In this document: positions 1 through 7,247 of the stretch, one piece after another
Layout of the letters: each line of letters opens with the position of its first letter
Position numbering within the stretch: the first letter of the stretch is position 1
Source: DASUPK01 sp963782345
GTDB lineage: Bacteria > Actinomycetota > Thermoleophilia > Solirubrobacterales > 70-9
Direction of reading: 5' to 3'
NCBI GenBank assembly: GCA_963782345.1
Contig: CAWAJF010000003.1
Location: 186,001-250,000, forward strand
DNA length: 64,000 nt
Notes under the pieces: generated by a model
What the model saw: the letters and a program-made list of their open reading frames with translations, nothing else
The model's database searches: none
What the model was told of the DNA's origin: nothing
Translations under genes and position numbers: made by a program

Positions 1-822
1 TCCGTGACGATCGGTCAGCTCGCCCCCGGTGTACCGACAACCACCTGCGGCAACACGGACTACGATGGCCTGCAGGCCAGCATTACCTCGGGCACCAGCT
101 ACGTCGTCCCGGCAGCCGGAACGCTCACCTCCTGGAGCCACAATGCCCGCGCCGCCAGCGGCCAGCAGCTGACGATGAAGATTTTCCGCAAGGTCGCCGA
201 CCCGGCGACCTACCAGGTCGTCGGCCACGACGGGCCTCGGAATCTGACCGGGGGAGTCCTCAACACGTTCCCGACCAACATCGCCGTGCAGCCCGGCGAC
301 GTGCTCGGGCTCAACATTCGCTCACCGACTGCCACCGCGTGCGGCTTCGCAGCCGCTCCCGGGGACACGATTCTCATCCATGGGACCGCTCCGGATGGCA
401 CCTCGGTCCCTGGCCTGCCGGATGGCGACTCCGGTGCCTTCGATACGCCCAACGACAGCGCCAGACTCAACATCAGCGCCGTCGTCGAGCCCACCAACTC
501 CTTCACCCTCGGCAAGCCGAAGCTGAACAAGAAGAAGGGGACCGCGGTGCTCAAGGTGAGCGTCCCCAACTCCGGCACGGTCGTGCTGGGCGGCAAGGGC
601 GTGAAGCCGGCTACCGCCTCAGGGGCGGTGATCGCCAAGACCGTCGACGCTCCGGGCACCGTGAAACTGGTGGTCAAGGCGAAGGGCAAGAAGCAAAAGC
701 GCAAGCTGAAGAACAAGGGCAAGGTCGGGCTGAAGGCGAAGGTCACCTACACCCCGACCGGCGGCGATCCCAACACGCAGTCGAAGAAGCTGAAGCTGAA
801 GCTAAAGCGCAAGAAGGGTTAG
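1..822 (+). CDS. Secreted or surface protein with Lys-rich C-terminal domain (5' end cut off)
   Basis: The frame is open from the first base of the window, so the gene starts further left. The visible 273 residues contain no catalytic motif. The last 110 residues begin FTLGKPKLNKKKGTAVLKV and alternate short beta-strand-like segments with Lys runs, ending LKLKLKRKKG. Repeated 'GKPKLNKKKGTA' modules of this kind occur on the C-termini of exported proteins in Solirubrobacterales and probably act as a cell-surface beta-sandwich domain; that comparison is from memory and the role is inference. The gene may lie inside the integrated element that ends at 6315. No enzyme function can be assigned. 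Confidence 0.75.
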   Translation, partial: SVTIGQLAPGVPTTTCGNTDYDGLQASITSGTSYVVPAAGTLTSWSHNARAASGQQLTMKIFRKVADPATYQVVGHDGPRNLTGGVLNTFPTNIAVQPGDVLGLNIRSPTATACGFAAAPGDTILIHGTAPDGTSVPGLPDGDSGAFDTPNDSARLNISAVVEPTNSFTLGKPKLNKKKGTAVLKVSVPNSGTVVLGGKGVKPATASGAVIAKTVDAPGTVKLVVKAKGKKQKRKLKNKGKVGLKAKVTYTPTGGDPNTQSKKLKLKLKRKKG

Positions 823-1025
823 TTCTCGCTGTCGCTTCGCGCGAGAAGGCGAGCGTCAGCTCAAGACCGCTGCTTTCTCTTTGAAGAAGACCCAGCTGTC
901 AAGGGGGTGACCTTCCCCCGGTCGCAGGTGTTGTCGTGCCGCTCCCAGCTGGTGGATGAGTTGAGCTCATTTCTCTTTCGGCGCTCGGGGCGCAGATCGT
1001 TCCTGGGAGCTGCCTCGGCCGCTCA

Positions 1026-2190
1026 ATTCCATGCGGGACCGTCAGGCGGTCAGAAAGCAGCGGGAGTTCGCCGGGGCAGGTTGGTGAGGCTTGAAGGGCT
1101 CATCGCGGCTCAGAATGTGCCAGGCCGCGATCAGGAGCTTGCGGGCGACCGCCGACTTCGCCGGGTTCTTGCCGTGGCGGGCGCTCACCCGCAGGTAGTG
1201 GGCGTGCCAGGGGTTGGCGGGGCGCCAGGCCTGGTGGGCGGCCTCGACCGCCGCCCAGCGCAGGGTCCGCGAGCCGGCCTTCGAGAGCGCGCCGGTCGCC
1301 GAGCGCTCGCCGGACTGGCTGATTCGAGGCGCCAGGCCCGCGTAGCCGATCAGCTTTCCAGGCCCCGGAAAGCGGGAGACCTCGCCGATCTCGGCGGCGA
1401 AGGTGAGGCTGAGCAGCGGGCCCACCCCCGGGATCGTCGCCAGCAGGCTCGCCCGCTCGTCTGATCTTGCGAGCGGGCCCAGCTCGCGGTCGATCGGGTC
1501 GATCCGCCGATCCATCTCGGCGGCAAGCTCGAGCAGCTCCACGATTGAGTCCCGCCAGACCTCGGGAACTCCCCGGCGTTCCAAGAGCGCCATCGCATCC
1601 GGCTTTCGCAAGCGAGAGTGGGAGATCCGCAGTCCGAACTGGGTGAGCAGCCCGAAGATCCGGTTGCGAGCGGAGGTGCGGGCCTTCACCAGGTGCGCTC
1701 GCCGGCGCAGGCGCTCCCGGAGCGCCCGGTCCTCGATCGAGGGAACCCAGAGCTCGGGGACCAGGTCTCGCCGGCAGAGCTCGGCCAGCACCCGGGCGTC
1801 GACCTTGTCGGTCTTGCAGGCGAGCGGGGCGACGTCTCTGACCTTGCGGGCGTGGGCGACCTGGACCTGCCAGCCCGAGGCCTCGAGCCGGTCGCGGACC
1901 CAGACCGCGCCGCTCATCATCTCGACGCAGCCCGAGGCCTCGGTGCCGAGCTCCAAGACCAACCTGGCGAGCCCGTCTTCATTGGCCGGGATCAGCCCCT
2001 CGGCGGCGATCTCCCCGCCCTCGCCCATCGCGCAGAAGGCGGCGCGCCCGTAGGCCCAATCGATTCCGACATAGTTCATGCCGGGTCTCCTCTCCTCGCT
2101 TGAACGGCAGTGCCAACCGCGGTTCTAGTGAGCGCGGCGGAGGCCCCTTTCAGTTCAGAGGAGGAGCGGGACCTTCATGACATTCCATGC
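1026..2190 (-). mobile_element. IS110-family insertion sequence (ends tentative)
   Basis: A single transposase gene with non-coding flanks and no long terminal inverted repeats fits IS110. The proposed ends are the 9-bp direct repeat ATTCCATGC at 1026-1034 and 2182-2190. The octamer GCGGGACC also occurs near both ends (1033-1040 and 2166-2173). IS110 elements do not make ordinary target duplications but share a core at both ends, so the repeat is only suggestive. Sequence between 823 and 1025 has no convincing gene and may be the flank of the insertion site. Confidence 0.45.
1042..2079 (-). CDS. IS110-family transposase (DEDD recombinase)
   Basis: This 345-residue protein has the N-terminal RuvC-like DEDD domain, with GIDWA placing the first catalytic Asp at residue 7 and the KTDKVDA motif near residue 90. 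It also has the C-terminal IS116/IS110/IS902 domain with IPGVGPLLSL, GYAGLAPRISQSGE and GSRTLRWAAVEAA, which includes the region of the conserved Ser. Length is normal for the family, and the frame is intact from ATG, preceded by a GAGGAGAGGAGA ribosome-binding site. IS110 recombinases are guided by a bridge RNA encoded in the element's non-coding end, which for the IS110 subgroup lies 5' of the gene. It lies within the tRNA-His-integrated element. Confidence 0.93.
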   Translation of the reverse strand: MNYVGIDWAYGRAAFCAMGEGGEIAAEGLIPANEDGLARLVLELGTEASGCVEMMSGAVWVRDRLEASGWQVQVAHARKVRDVAPLACKTDKVDARVLAELCRRDLVPELWVPSIEDRALRERLRRRAHLVKARTSARNRIFGLLTQFGLRISHSRLRKPDAMALLERRGVPEVWRDSIVELLELAAEMDRRIDPIDRELGPLARSDERASLLATIPGVGPLLSLTFAAEIGEVSRFPGPGKLIGYAGLAPRISQSGERSATGALSKAGSRTLRWAAVEAAHQAWRPANPWHAHYLRVSARHGKNPAKSAVARKLLIAAWHILSRDEPFKPHQPAPANSRCFLTA

Positions 2191-2250
2191 AAAGCAGTAC
2201 TCCCGCAACGGCCTCGACAGCCTGATTCGTGCCTAGCCGTAAAGAACCGT
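2080..2250 (-). ncRNA. Candidate bridge-RNA leader of the IS110 element
   Basis: About 170 non-coding bases lie between the proposed left end and the transposase start, read on the minus strand. In IS110/IS621 elements this position encodes the bridge RNA whose loops pair with target and donor DNA. Short GC-rich complementary stretches are present (for example GGGGCC and GCCGCGCTC near 2125-2150), but no fold was computed. The assignment rests on position only. Confidence 0.3.
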
Positions 2251-2327
2251 TCCTTCGTTTACGGGATCAGCGTCTCTCGGTAGCCGCAAATCGCCGTCCA
2301 CGTGTGGGAGTCTCGGTGGCCGGGGAG

Positions 2328-2356
2328 TTGCGATGACCTCTTGCTGCGGTTAGGGT
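2328..2356 (+). promoter_or_regulatory. Sigma-70-type promoter of the lipoprotein operon
   Basis: TTGCGA at 2328-2333, a 17-bp spacer, and TAGGGT at 2351-2356. The -10 ends 6 nt before the ATG at 2363, so the transcript would be leaderless or nearly so. Confidence 0.5.
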
Positions 2357-2362
2357 CGGCCC

Positions 2363-2875
2363 ATGCGGAGGCTTGTGGGGTCGCTCGGTGTGATGGCGCT
2401 TGTAGTTGGGCTTGCTGCTTGCGGCGGCTCGGACGACAACGGAACCAGTTCCGGCAAAGCTGGCAGCGCAGGAGGCAGCCCAAGCTCGGTTAAGGCCAGC
2501 TTCGTGAATAGCGTCAACCGATACTGCCCCGATTTCGCGGAAATCGCACGCCTGGGCGACCAGTCGCAGAACTCGGGCGATCTTCAGGCGGCCGCCCGTG
2601 CGACGGCTCAATACGCCCAGAAGGGCGAACAGCTATCGAACAACCTCAGCCAATTGACTCCGCCTGCCGGAACGGAGGACGTATGGAATCGGTTCGTTGA
2701 GGACATCCGAAGCGAGGCACAGACGGAAGCCCACATCATCGAGGCCGTTCAAAATCGTGACGCCCAGCGACTACAGCAGCTAGGTCCGGGGTTGGCACGC
2801 AATCAAGCCGAGTTCATCGCAGCCGGTCGGGCGTTGGGGGACGCGGGCATCAAACCGGACTGCCTGGGTGTTTGA
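2363..2875 (+). CDS. Lipoprotein of unknown function, first gene of five-gene envelope operon
   Basis: The 170-residue product starts with a lipoprotein signal peptide: MRRL, a hydrophobic stretch, then VGLAAC with the lipid-modified Cys at residue 20. A Gly/Ser-rich linker follows (GGSDDNGTSSGKAGSAGG). The mature part is mostly helical in character and has two Cys, in RYCPDF and at the C-terminal KPDCLGV, which could form a disulfide. I do not recognise the family. The stop codon directly abuts the next ATG, and the same head-to-tail spacing continues through 4418, so the five products are probably made together. The region is less GC-rich than the chromosomal genes to the right, consistent with transfer. 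Confidence 0.8.
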   Translation: MRRLVGSLGVMALVVGLAACGGSDDNGTSSGKAGSAGGSPSSVKASFVNSVNRYCPDFAEIARLGDQSQNSGDLQAAARATAQYAQKGEQLSNNLSQLTPPAGTEDVWNRFVEDIRSEAQTEAHIIEAVQNRDAQRLQQLGPGLARNQAEFIAAGRALGDAGIKPDCLGV

Positions 2876-3424
2876 ATGCGGAGGCATGTGGGATTGATCG
2901 CGGTGTCGGCGGTTGCTGTCGTGCTTGTCGGCGGTTGCGGCGGTGGCGGCGGTGGTGGAACGACTTCCGTCCCACTGCCTGTGGCGAAGAGTGCCCTTCT
3001 TGACAAGTACCGCACGCAGTTGGAGGGATCAGGGGTTCCGCCTCAGGTAGCTCAGTGCTACGCCGACAAGATCCGCGGGCTTTCGAATGCCGAGTTCAAG
3101 CGCTTCTTGGCGGAGTCAGGCCAAGCCAATCTCCCTCCGGATCTCATTCGTCTCAATGCGCAGCTACACGCTGAGTGCGTCGGAACGACCGGGCAAGCGG
3201 TCAATCCGAATGCGTCGAGCGCGCAGATTCAACACAGCCGTCAACTCCTCGCTCATTCAATAGCGGCACTAGTGAAATCACAGGGCGCGACGCCTAGTCA
3301 GATTGCATGCATGACGGGCAAGGTCAACGCTCTTCCGGACTCCGAGATCGTGAAGATCTCCAACGACCCCGCTGAAGCACGCAGCGTCCTCCGCCCGATG
3401 GCCCAACAGTGCGGCGGTGGCTGA
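2876..3424 (+). CDS. Lipoprotein of unknown function, second gene of envelope operon
   Basis: The 182-residue protein carries a lipoprotein signal (VVLVGGC, Cys at residue 21) followed by eight-residue poly-Gly. The mature domain has four further Cys, in AQCYADK, HAECVGT, IACMTGK and AQQCGGG, spaced as in small disulfide-stabilised extracellular domains. QVAQCYADKIRGLSNAEFKRFL recalls other actinobacterial lipoproteins, but no family is assigned. The start codon follows the previous stop with no gap, and the stop abuts the next ATG. With its neighbour it appears to form a pair of surface lipoproteins encoded on the integrated element. Confidence 0.8.
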   Translation: MRRHVGLIAVSAVAVVLVGGCGGGGGGGTTSVPLPVAKSALLDKYRTQLEGSGVPPQVAQCYADKIRGLSNAEFKRFLAESGQANLPPDLIRLNAQLHAECVGTTGQAVNPNASSAQIQHSRQLLAHSIAALVKSQGATPSQIACMTGKVNALPDSEIVKISNDPAEARSVLRPMAQQCGGG

Positions 3425-3760
3425 ATGGAAGACCGCGGATTGCTCGGTGTCTTTGGAGGGATTCTCGGAGCGGCCTTCCTCTTGTCGCAGATCATTTTCT
3501 GGTTCGGTACTTCGACCGGCATCGTCCACGAGTACTGCCTCAACAGCCAGTCGTCGGCTGCGACACAAACGGTCCAGGTCGATTCGCACTGGACCTACAT
3601 CCTCTGGCCTCCTCTGATCTTCAGCGCGATCGATCCGAGTGGTCGGTGCGTCCGGAACACGCCGCTGCGCGAGGGACTGGACGCGGTAGGGATCTGGAAG
3701 CTCCCCTCACCAGAAGTGCAGGTCCGGGATCACATCAGGGATCAGCTAAAGCAGCAGTGA
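3425..3760 (+). CDS. Small membrane protein, third gene of envelope operon
   Basis: The 111-residue protein has one clear N-terminal membrane helix, about residues 6-28 (LLGVFGGILGAAFLLSQIIF). A possible second hydrophobic stretch lies at SHWTYILWPPLIFSAI, residues 53-68. Two Cys (EYCLNS, GRCVRN) lie outside the helices. The C-terminus is polar (VRDHIRDQLKQQ). No family is recognised. Its ATG directly follows the stop of the preceding lipoprotein gene, and its own TGA overlaps the GTG of the next, which argues for translational coupling. Confidence 0.7.
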   Translation: MEDRGLLGVFGGILGAAFLLSQIIFWFGTSTGIVHEYCLNSQSSAATQTVQVDSHWTYILWPPLIFSAIDPSGRCVRNTPLREGLDAVGIWKLPSPEVQVRDHIRDQLKQQ

Positions 3761-4002
3761 CGCACTTCGCGGTGACAGTCGCCGTTGCTCTGGGGCTTCT
3801 CTTGATGACGGGCTGCGGAAGCGGTGGCGTCGATCCGACCCCTGAGAACAAGAACGGCGTCCCATCCCACGCCTTTGAGCAAGACGACATAGACCGCGCC
3901 AACAACGCCAGCCAAGCCGTGAAGGACTATTGCTCCGGGGCCGAGTCTGAAGCGCAGTACGTCGGCTGCATCAGCCACGTTGACGAGAGCGACATCCCCT
4001 GA
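3757..4002 (+). CDS. Small lipoprotein, fourth gene of envelope operon
   Basis: A GTG start at 3757 overlaps the previous stop as GTGA and gives an 81-residue protein with a clear lipoprotein signal: MTHFAVTVAVALGLLLMTGC, Cys at residue 20. A short mature domain has two further Cys (DYCSGAE, VGCISH) that could pair. The long open frame upstream of 3757 belongs to no recognisable protein, so the start is set by the lipobox and the overlap. The stop overlaps the next ATG (ATGA). No function can be assigned; it is the third lipoprotein of this operon. Confidence 0.72.
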   Translation: MTHFAVTVAVALGLLLMTGCGSGGVDPTPENKNGVPSHAFEQDDIDRANNASQAVKDYCSGAESEAQYVGCISHVDESDIP

Positions 4003-4418
4003 TGACCGAATCCGTCTACCAGTGCCCGTTCTGCCCAGACCGATTTACGTCGATACCCGCGTTTGATCGACACATCGCCACGGCGCACTCGGGAGGCGAG
4101 GAGCCGGTGGCCGAAGTCGAAGGAAAGGAGACCGGACTCGGCACGCGCTTTCTCCGCTTTGTGATGAAGCTCTGCTTGTTGTTCTCTGGAATCGCGTGGC
4201 TGTCTCTGTTCCTGGGGACCGTCAATGCGATCTTCGGCCTCGGGATCTGGCACTCGCACGGTTACCCGAGCCTTCAGTACCAGACCGCTCCTGATGGATC
4301 GCAGCAGAACGTCCCCGGTGATTACTGGACGTTCCTGTGGCAGTTCGGAGTGCTCGCGTTCGGCCTGGGGACTATCGGGGCGGTGCTGTCAGCCTTTGTT
4401 GGTGAGGAGGACGTATGA
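4002..4418 (+). CDS. C2H2-zinc-finger membrane protein, fifth gene of envelope operon
   Basis: The 138-residue product begins with a C2H2 zinc-finger pattern: YQCPFC, then FTSIPAFDRHIATAHS. Cys 8 and 11 and His 24 and 29 give C-x2-C-x12-H-x4-H. A linker of about 20 residues leads to two membrane helices, about residues 52-78 (FVMKLCLLFSGIAWLSLFLG) and 110-132 (LWQFGVLAFGLGTIGAVLSA). A cytoplasmic zinc finger tied to a membrane hairpin is unusual in bacteria. It could bind DNA or protein at the membrane; this is inference. The start overlaps the upstream stop by one base, and the stop overlaps a further possible start at 4415. Confidence 0.75.
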   Translation: MTESVYQCPFCPDRFTSIPAFDRHIATAHSGGEEPVAEVEGKETGLGTRFLRFVMKLCLLFSGIAWLSLFLGTVNAIFGLGIWHSHGYPSLQYQTAPDGSQQNVPGDYWTFLWQFGVLAFGLGTIGAVLSAFVGEEDV

Positions 4419-4588
4419 GCTACGTGGTGCGGCTGACGCCGCAAATAGGCTGCGAAGCCGAAAGGTCCGATCCCATCAGCAGGCAGATCCGCCGAAGCCG
4501 AGGATCTTTAGGAATCCTCATTGGCAGCCGCGATAGGAGGAATCTAAGGAATCTCCATATGCCCGGTTCCCGCCGAACGGCTAGCTAA
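4415..4588 (+). CDS. Possible small ORF after the envelope operon
   Basis: An ATG overlapping the previous stop (ATGA) opens a 57-codon frame starting MSYVVRLTPQIGCEAERSD and ending GSRRTAS. The overlap pattern matches the rest of the operon, but the composition is Arg-rich without hydrophobic or domain-like character. It may equally be the non-coding 3' end of the transcript. Confidence 0.25.
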   Translation: MSYVVRLTPQIGCEAERSDPISRQIRRSRGSLGILIGSRDRRNLRNLHMPGSRRTAS

Positions 4589-4864
4589 GGAGCTTGGCCT
4601 TCGCCGCCTGAAACTCCTCGTCGCTCAGGGCACCTTGCTCTTGTGGAGTTCCGCGAGCTTCGAGAGTTCGTCGGCAGGCGTGGAGGCTGCCGAGGCCGCT
4701 TCCGGCTCCGGTACATCGGGGAGGACCTGATCAAGCGTCTCGAAGAAGTCCTTTGTGATCTTCCCCTTCTCGCCCCAAGCGGCGACTTGTGAGCCGCCGC
4801 CGAAGGGATTCCCCCGCGTTGCCAGGCTGCCGCCGATGATTGTGCGCTGGGCGCGGGAAGGCAA
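4581..4864 (-). pseudogene. Frameshifted SHOCT-domain protein
   Basis: On the minus strand the first frame reads down to ADELSKLAELHK and then hits a stop (SKVP*). The next frame carries on exactly where it should: EQGALSDEEFQAAKAKLLS and a TAG at 4581. Together they make a complete SHOCT domain, the short C-terminal module of many actinobacterial membrane and lipid-associated proteins. A single missing G near 4639-4644 explains the break. The N-terminal boundary is unclear because the upstream part lies antisense to the excisionase-like gene. It is either a decayed gene at the element edge or a sequencing error. Confidence 0.6.
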
Positions 4865-4961
4865 GATCCCATTTGTTCCGCTGAGCGGCGTCGTCCGTTT
4901 CCGGCGTTCGAGCCTCCTTGCTTATTTGGATGAAATCGAACAGGCGGCTTGTGTCCGGTAA
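4755..4961 (+). CDS. Excisionase-like HTH protein (MerR/Xis type)
   Basis: The C-terminal 40 residues match the HTH_17/excisionase pattern: VARLPPMIVRWAREGKIPF, then VVRFRRSSLLAYLDEIEQ. The WAREGKIP and VRFRR..LLAYL elements are the recognition helix and wing of this family. The stretch between the two first helices is about three residues shorter than usual, so the HTH may be damaged, and the N-terminal 28 residues look unrelated. An internal ATG at 4836 is an alternative start. The stop overlaps the GTG start of the integrase (4951), the typical xis-int arrangement. It would control directionality of element excision. Confidence 0.55.
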   Translation: MIFPFSPQAATCEPPPKGFPRVARLPPMIVRWAREGKIPFVPLSGVVRFRRSSLLAYLDEIEQAACVR

Positions 4962-6165
4962 CGCGAGAGGGCGTCGTGCCTATGGAAGTGGGTCCCTTGT
5001 GCGGGATGGCAATTCATGGATCGGCCAGTACTACGTTGAGGGGAAGAGGGTCCGCCGCTCGCTCGGTCGCGTCAGGACGGCTGGATCTTAAGAGGGCCTT
5101 ACGGCGAAGCAGGCCGAGGCTCGCCTTCGCGAGGAGATGCAGGCAACGACGCCCGTGGCGACGACCGGTCCGATCTCGTTTGAGGCGGCGGCGAATCGGC
5201 ACATTGGTCGGTTGGAGGCGATTGGGCGCAAGCGCTCAACGATCCAGGACTATCGGTCGTACTTGCGGAACCATCTCGTTCCGGCGTTCGGTCAACGGGA
5301 CATCAAGACGATTCAGCCTGAGGACATCGAGCGATTTCAGGAATCAACGCTGCGCAGAGGGCTCTCGCGCAAAAGCTGCCTCAACTTCCTAGGACTCCTA
5401 CACGGAGTCTTCGCATACGCCCAGCGCCAAGGATGGATCGAGACCAATCCAGCCGCTCTGGTGCAGAAGCCTGAGAGCGGAGGCTCCAACGAAGACATCC
5501 GATTCCTGAATCTCGCGGAAATCGACGCCCTGATTCGCGCAGTACCCGACGACGACCTAGGGCGGATGGAGGCTGTGATGTACCGGACTGCTGCCATGAC
5601 GGGTATCCGTCAGGGCGAGTGTCTTGGACTCCGCTGGCGCGACGTGGACTGGTCAGCAATGCGACTGCGTGTCCGGCAGAGCTACGTGAGGGGGGAGTAC
5701 GGGAAACCCAAATCGAAGCGCTCGTCGCGGTCGGTGCCACTGGCTACGGACGTAGCGAGAGAGCTTGAGCGCCACTTCCAAAGCTCTGCGTATCAGGGGG
5801 ACGGAGATCTGGTGTTCTGCCACCCCCATACAGGTCGGCCCTACGACCGCTCGAAGTTGTTCAAGCGATTCAAGAAGGCACTCGCACAGGCGCAAGTTGG
5901 GCAGTTCGGGGACAAGCGTCGCGAAGGACGGGTCGTCCGCGTTCCGCTCACCCGCTTCCATGATCTCCGCCACACGTTCGGAACGACCTGTGCAGCCGCG
6001 GGGATCCCGCTTCGCACCATCATGGAATGGATGGGTCACCGCGACATCAAGACCACGATGATCTACACGGACTACATGCCGGGCGAAAAGGAGGCCGAGT
6101 GGATCGAGCGAGCTTTCAGCGAGCAGGGCTTACAGCCCGCACCTGATCACGAGCCAGCGCCATGA
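4951..6165 (+). pseudogene. Tyrosine integrase with in-frame stop codon
   Basis: GTG 4951 opens a frame with a typical arm-type DNA-binding N-terminus (GSGSLVRDGNSW, then EGKRVRRSLG). A TAA at 5089-5091 interrupts it, and the same frame continues with EGLTAKQAEARLREEM and the rest of the protein. From ATG 5137 onward 342 residues are intact: a SAM-like core-binding domain (residues 10-110) and the catalytic domain. The catalytic domain has TGIRQGE (Arg), a Lys in PKSKRSSRSVPL, HDLRHTFGT, GHRDIKTT and the Tyr in TMIYTDY. The 342-residue form could be made from 5137 but would lack arm-site binding. The GAGGAG before 5137 abuts the ATG, so initiation there would be poor. The integrase lies next to the tRNA-His remnant it presumably used. 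Confidence 0.8.
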
Positions 6166-6273
6166 CCATTGTTCTATCCATGTTCCAATCAAGCGCTGCT
6201 GGGCATGAGCCTCGGTTGGCGTCTGCTGTCAGGTGGAGGCGAGGACCGGCGACGATTCTGCGGAACGCCGGAG

Positions 6274-6315
6274 TTGTGGTCCAGGCGGTCGCCGGTTCGA
6301 GTCCGGTCGCTCACC
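6274..6315 (+). other. attR: 3' half of a tRNA-His gene
   Basis: The bases read as tRNA from the anticodon loop to the discriminator. They comprise loop TTGTGGT with anticodon GTG, 3' anticodon stem CCAGG, variable CGGTC, T-arm GCCGG-TTCGAGT-CCGGT, acceptor CGCTCAC, and C73, the discriminator typical of tRNA-His. The bases before 6274 do not pair with CCAGG, so no 5' half is present. A tRNA 3' half next to an integrase marks the right attachment site of an element that uses the anticodon loop as crossover. The intact gene should be at the left end, outside the window. Confidence 0.75.
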
Positions 6316-6387
6316 CTCCGGAAACAGCCGGGCCAGCGGAACCCCTCGAAGCACGCCGGCTTCGAGGGGCCCGATTCGGACCGTCGC

Positions 6388-6660
6388 TCAGGCGTCGTAC
6401 TGGCCGCCGAGCTCGGCGGCTTGCGGCTTGCCCTTGTGTCCGGCCTCTTGCAGGATCGCCGGGGTCTCCGGGTCGGAGGCGAAGCTCTGGAATCCCTCCA
6501 TGTCCCAGTCGAAGACGACCCAGACGCGGTCGCTCTCGGTCGGGTCGCGATAGACCGTCGAGCCCTTGGACCCGTGCTGCTTTCGCTTCTCTGCGCCTTT
6601 GGTCGAGAAGATCTCCGAGAAGCGGTCGAAGTCCTCAACCTGAGTCGTCAACAGAATCAT
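6388..6660 (-). CDS. Small dimeric alpha/beta-barrel-type protein
   Basis: The 90-residue protein starts MILLTTQVEDFDRFSEIF and contains YRDPTESDRVWVVFDWDM, a pattern seen in small ferredoxin-like proteins of the antibiotic-biosynthesis-monooxygenase/cyclase type. In these, a strand 'V.VVF..' precedes a helix (MEGFQSFASDPETPAIL). No catalytic residue is evident and the substrate is unknown. It is the first chromosomal gene to the right of the element end, and no neighbour suggests a pathway. Confidence 0.65.
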   Translation of the reverse strand: MILLTTQVEDFDRFSEIFSTKGAEKRKQHGSKGSTVYRDPTESDRVWVVFDWDMEGFQSFASDPETPAILQEAGHKGKPQAAELGGQYDA

Positions 6661-6819
6661 GTGCTCTCCTTCGGGCGAATGCCCCCTGTGGACGACCCTA
6701 CTCGGCCCCCGAGGTCCAAAACAAGGAGAAAGCCCACAAACCGCCGGAATGGAACGAAGACGGGTGTAGGGTGATCAGGTCCGACGGGGGGACAGCACCA
6801 ATTTGGCGTTAGGAGAAGC

Positions 6820-7215
6820 ATGGCAGCCGACGAAAACGTCGCGATCATGCGGCGCGCGTACGAGGCCTTCAACCAGGCCGACCTCGACACCCTGACCGAG
6901 CTCTTCGACGAGAACATGGTCTGGCACCTGCCGGGCCGGAGCTCGATGGCAGACGACTATCAGGGCCGTGACGCCACCCTGGCGTACTTCGGCCAGATCG
7001 GGGAAATGACGGGTGGCACCTTCCAGGCCGAGCTCGAGGACCTGTTCGCAGCCGAGGACGGCCGGGTGATCGGCCTCCAGCGCAGCACCGGCGACAGGGA
7101 CGGCAAGCACCTGGATGTCGGCTGCTGCATCGTCTTCGAGCTCAAGGACGGCAAGGTCGTCGACGGCCGGGAGCACTTCAACGACCTCTACGCCTGGGAC
7201 GAGTTCTGGTCGTAG
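6820..7215 (+). CDS. SnoaL-like (NTF2-fold) protein
   Basis: The 131-residue protein has the family opening NVAIMRRAYEAFNQADLDTL, then ELFDENMVWHLPG and YQGRDATLAYFGQI. It ends in the usual beta-sheet strands (CCIVFELKDGKVVDGREHF). NTF2-fold proteins of this length bind small ligands or act as isomerases; the ligand here cannot be told from sequence. An AGGAGAAGC ribosome-binding site precedes the ATG. The gene converges on the ammonium transporter gene with about 30 bp between the stops. Confidence 0.85.
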   Translation: MAADENVAIMRRAYEAFNQADLDTLTELFDENMVWHLPGRSSMADDYQGRDATLAYFGQIGEMTGGTFQAELEDLFAAEDGRVIGLQRSTGDRDGKHLDVGCCIVFELKDGKVVDGREHFNDLYAWDEFWS

Positions 7216-7247
7216 GGTCAGCGCCTGGCAGAGGCGCACGACTTGCT

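Noticed and set aside
907..1464. Plus-strand ORF of 185 codons at the IS110 3' side
   Set aside because: Mostly antisense to the transposase; its first 45 codons have no recognisable feature.
5014..5202. Minus-strand ORF opposite the integrase N-terminus
   Set aside because: The plus strand carries conserved integrase sequence here; the antisense frame is Arg/Leu-rich noise.
6226..6273. A complete tRNA-His ending at 6315
   Set aside because: The bases before the anticodon loop neither pair with the CCAGG stem nor form a D-arm or GTGAGCG acceptor strand.
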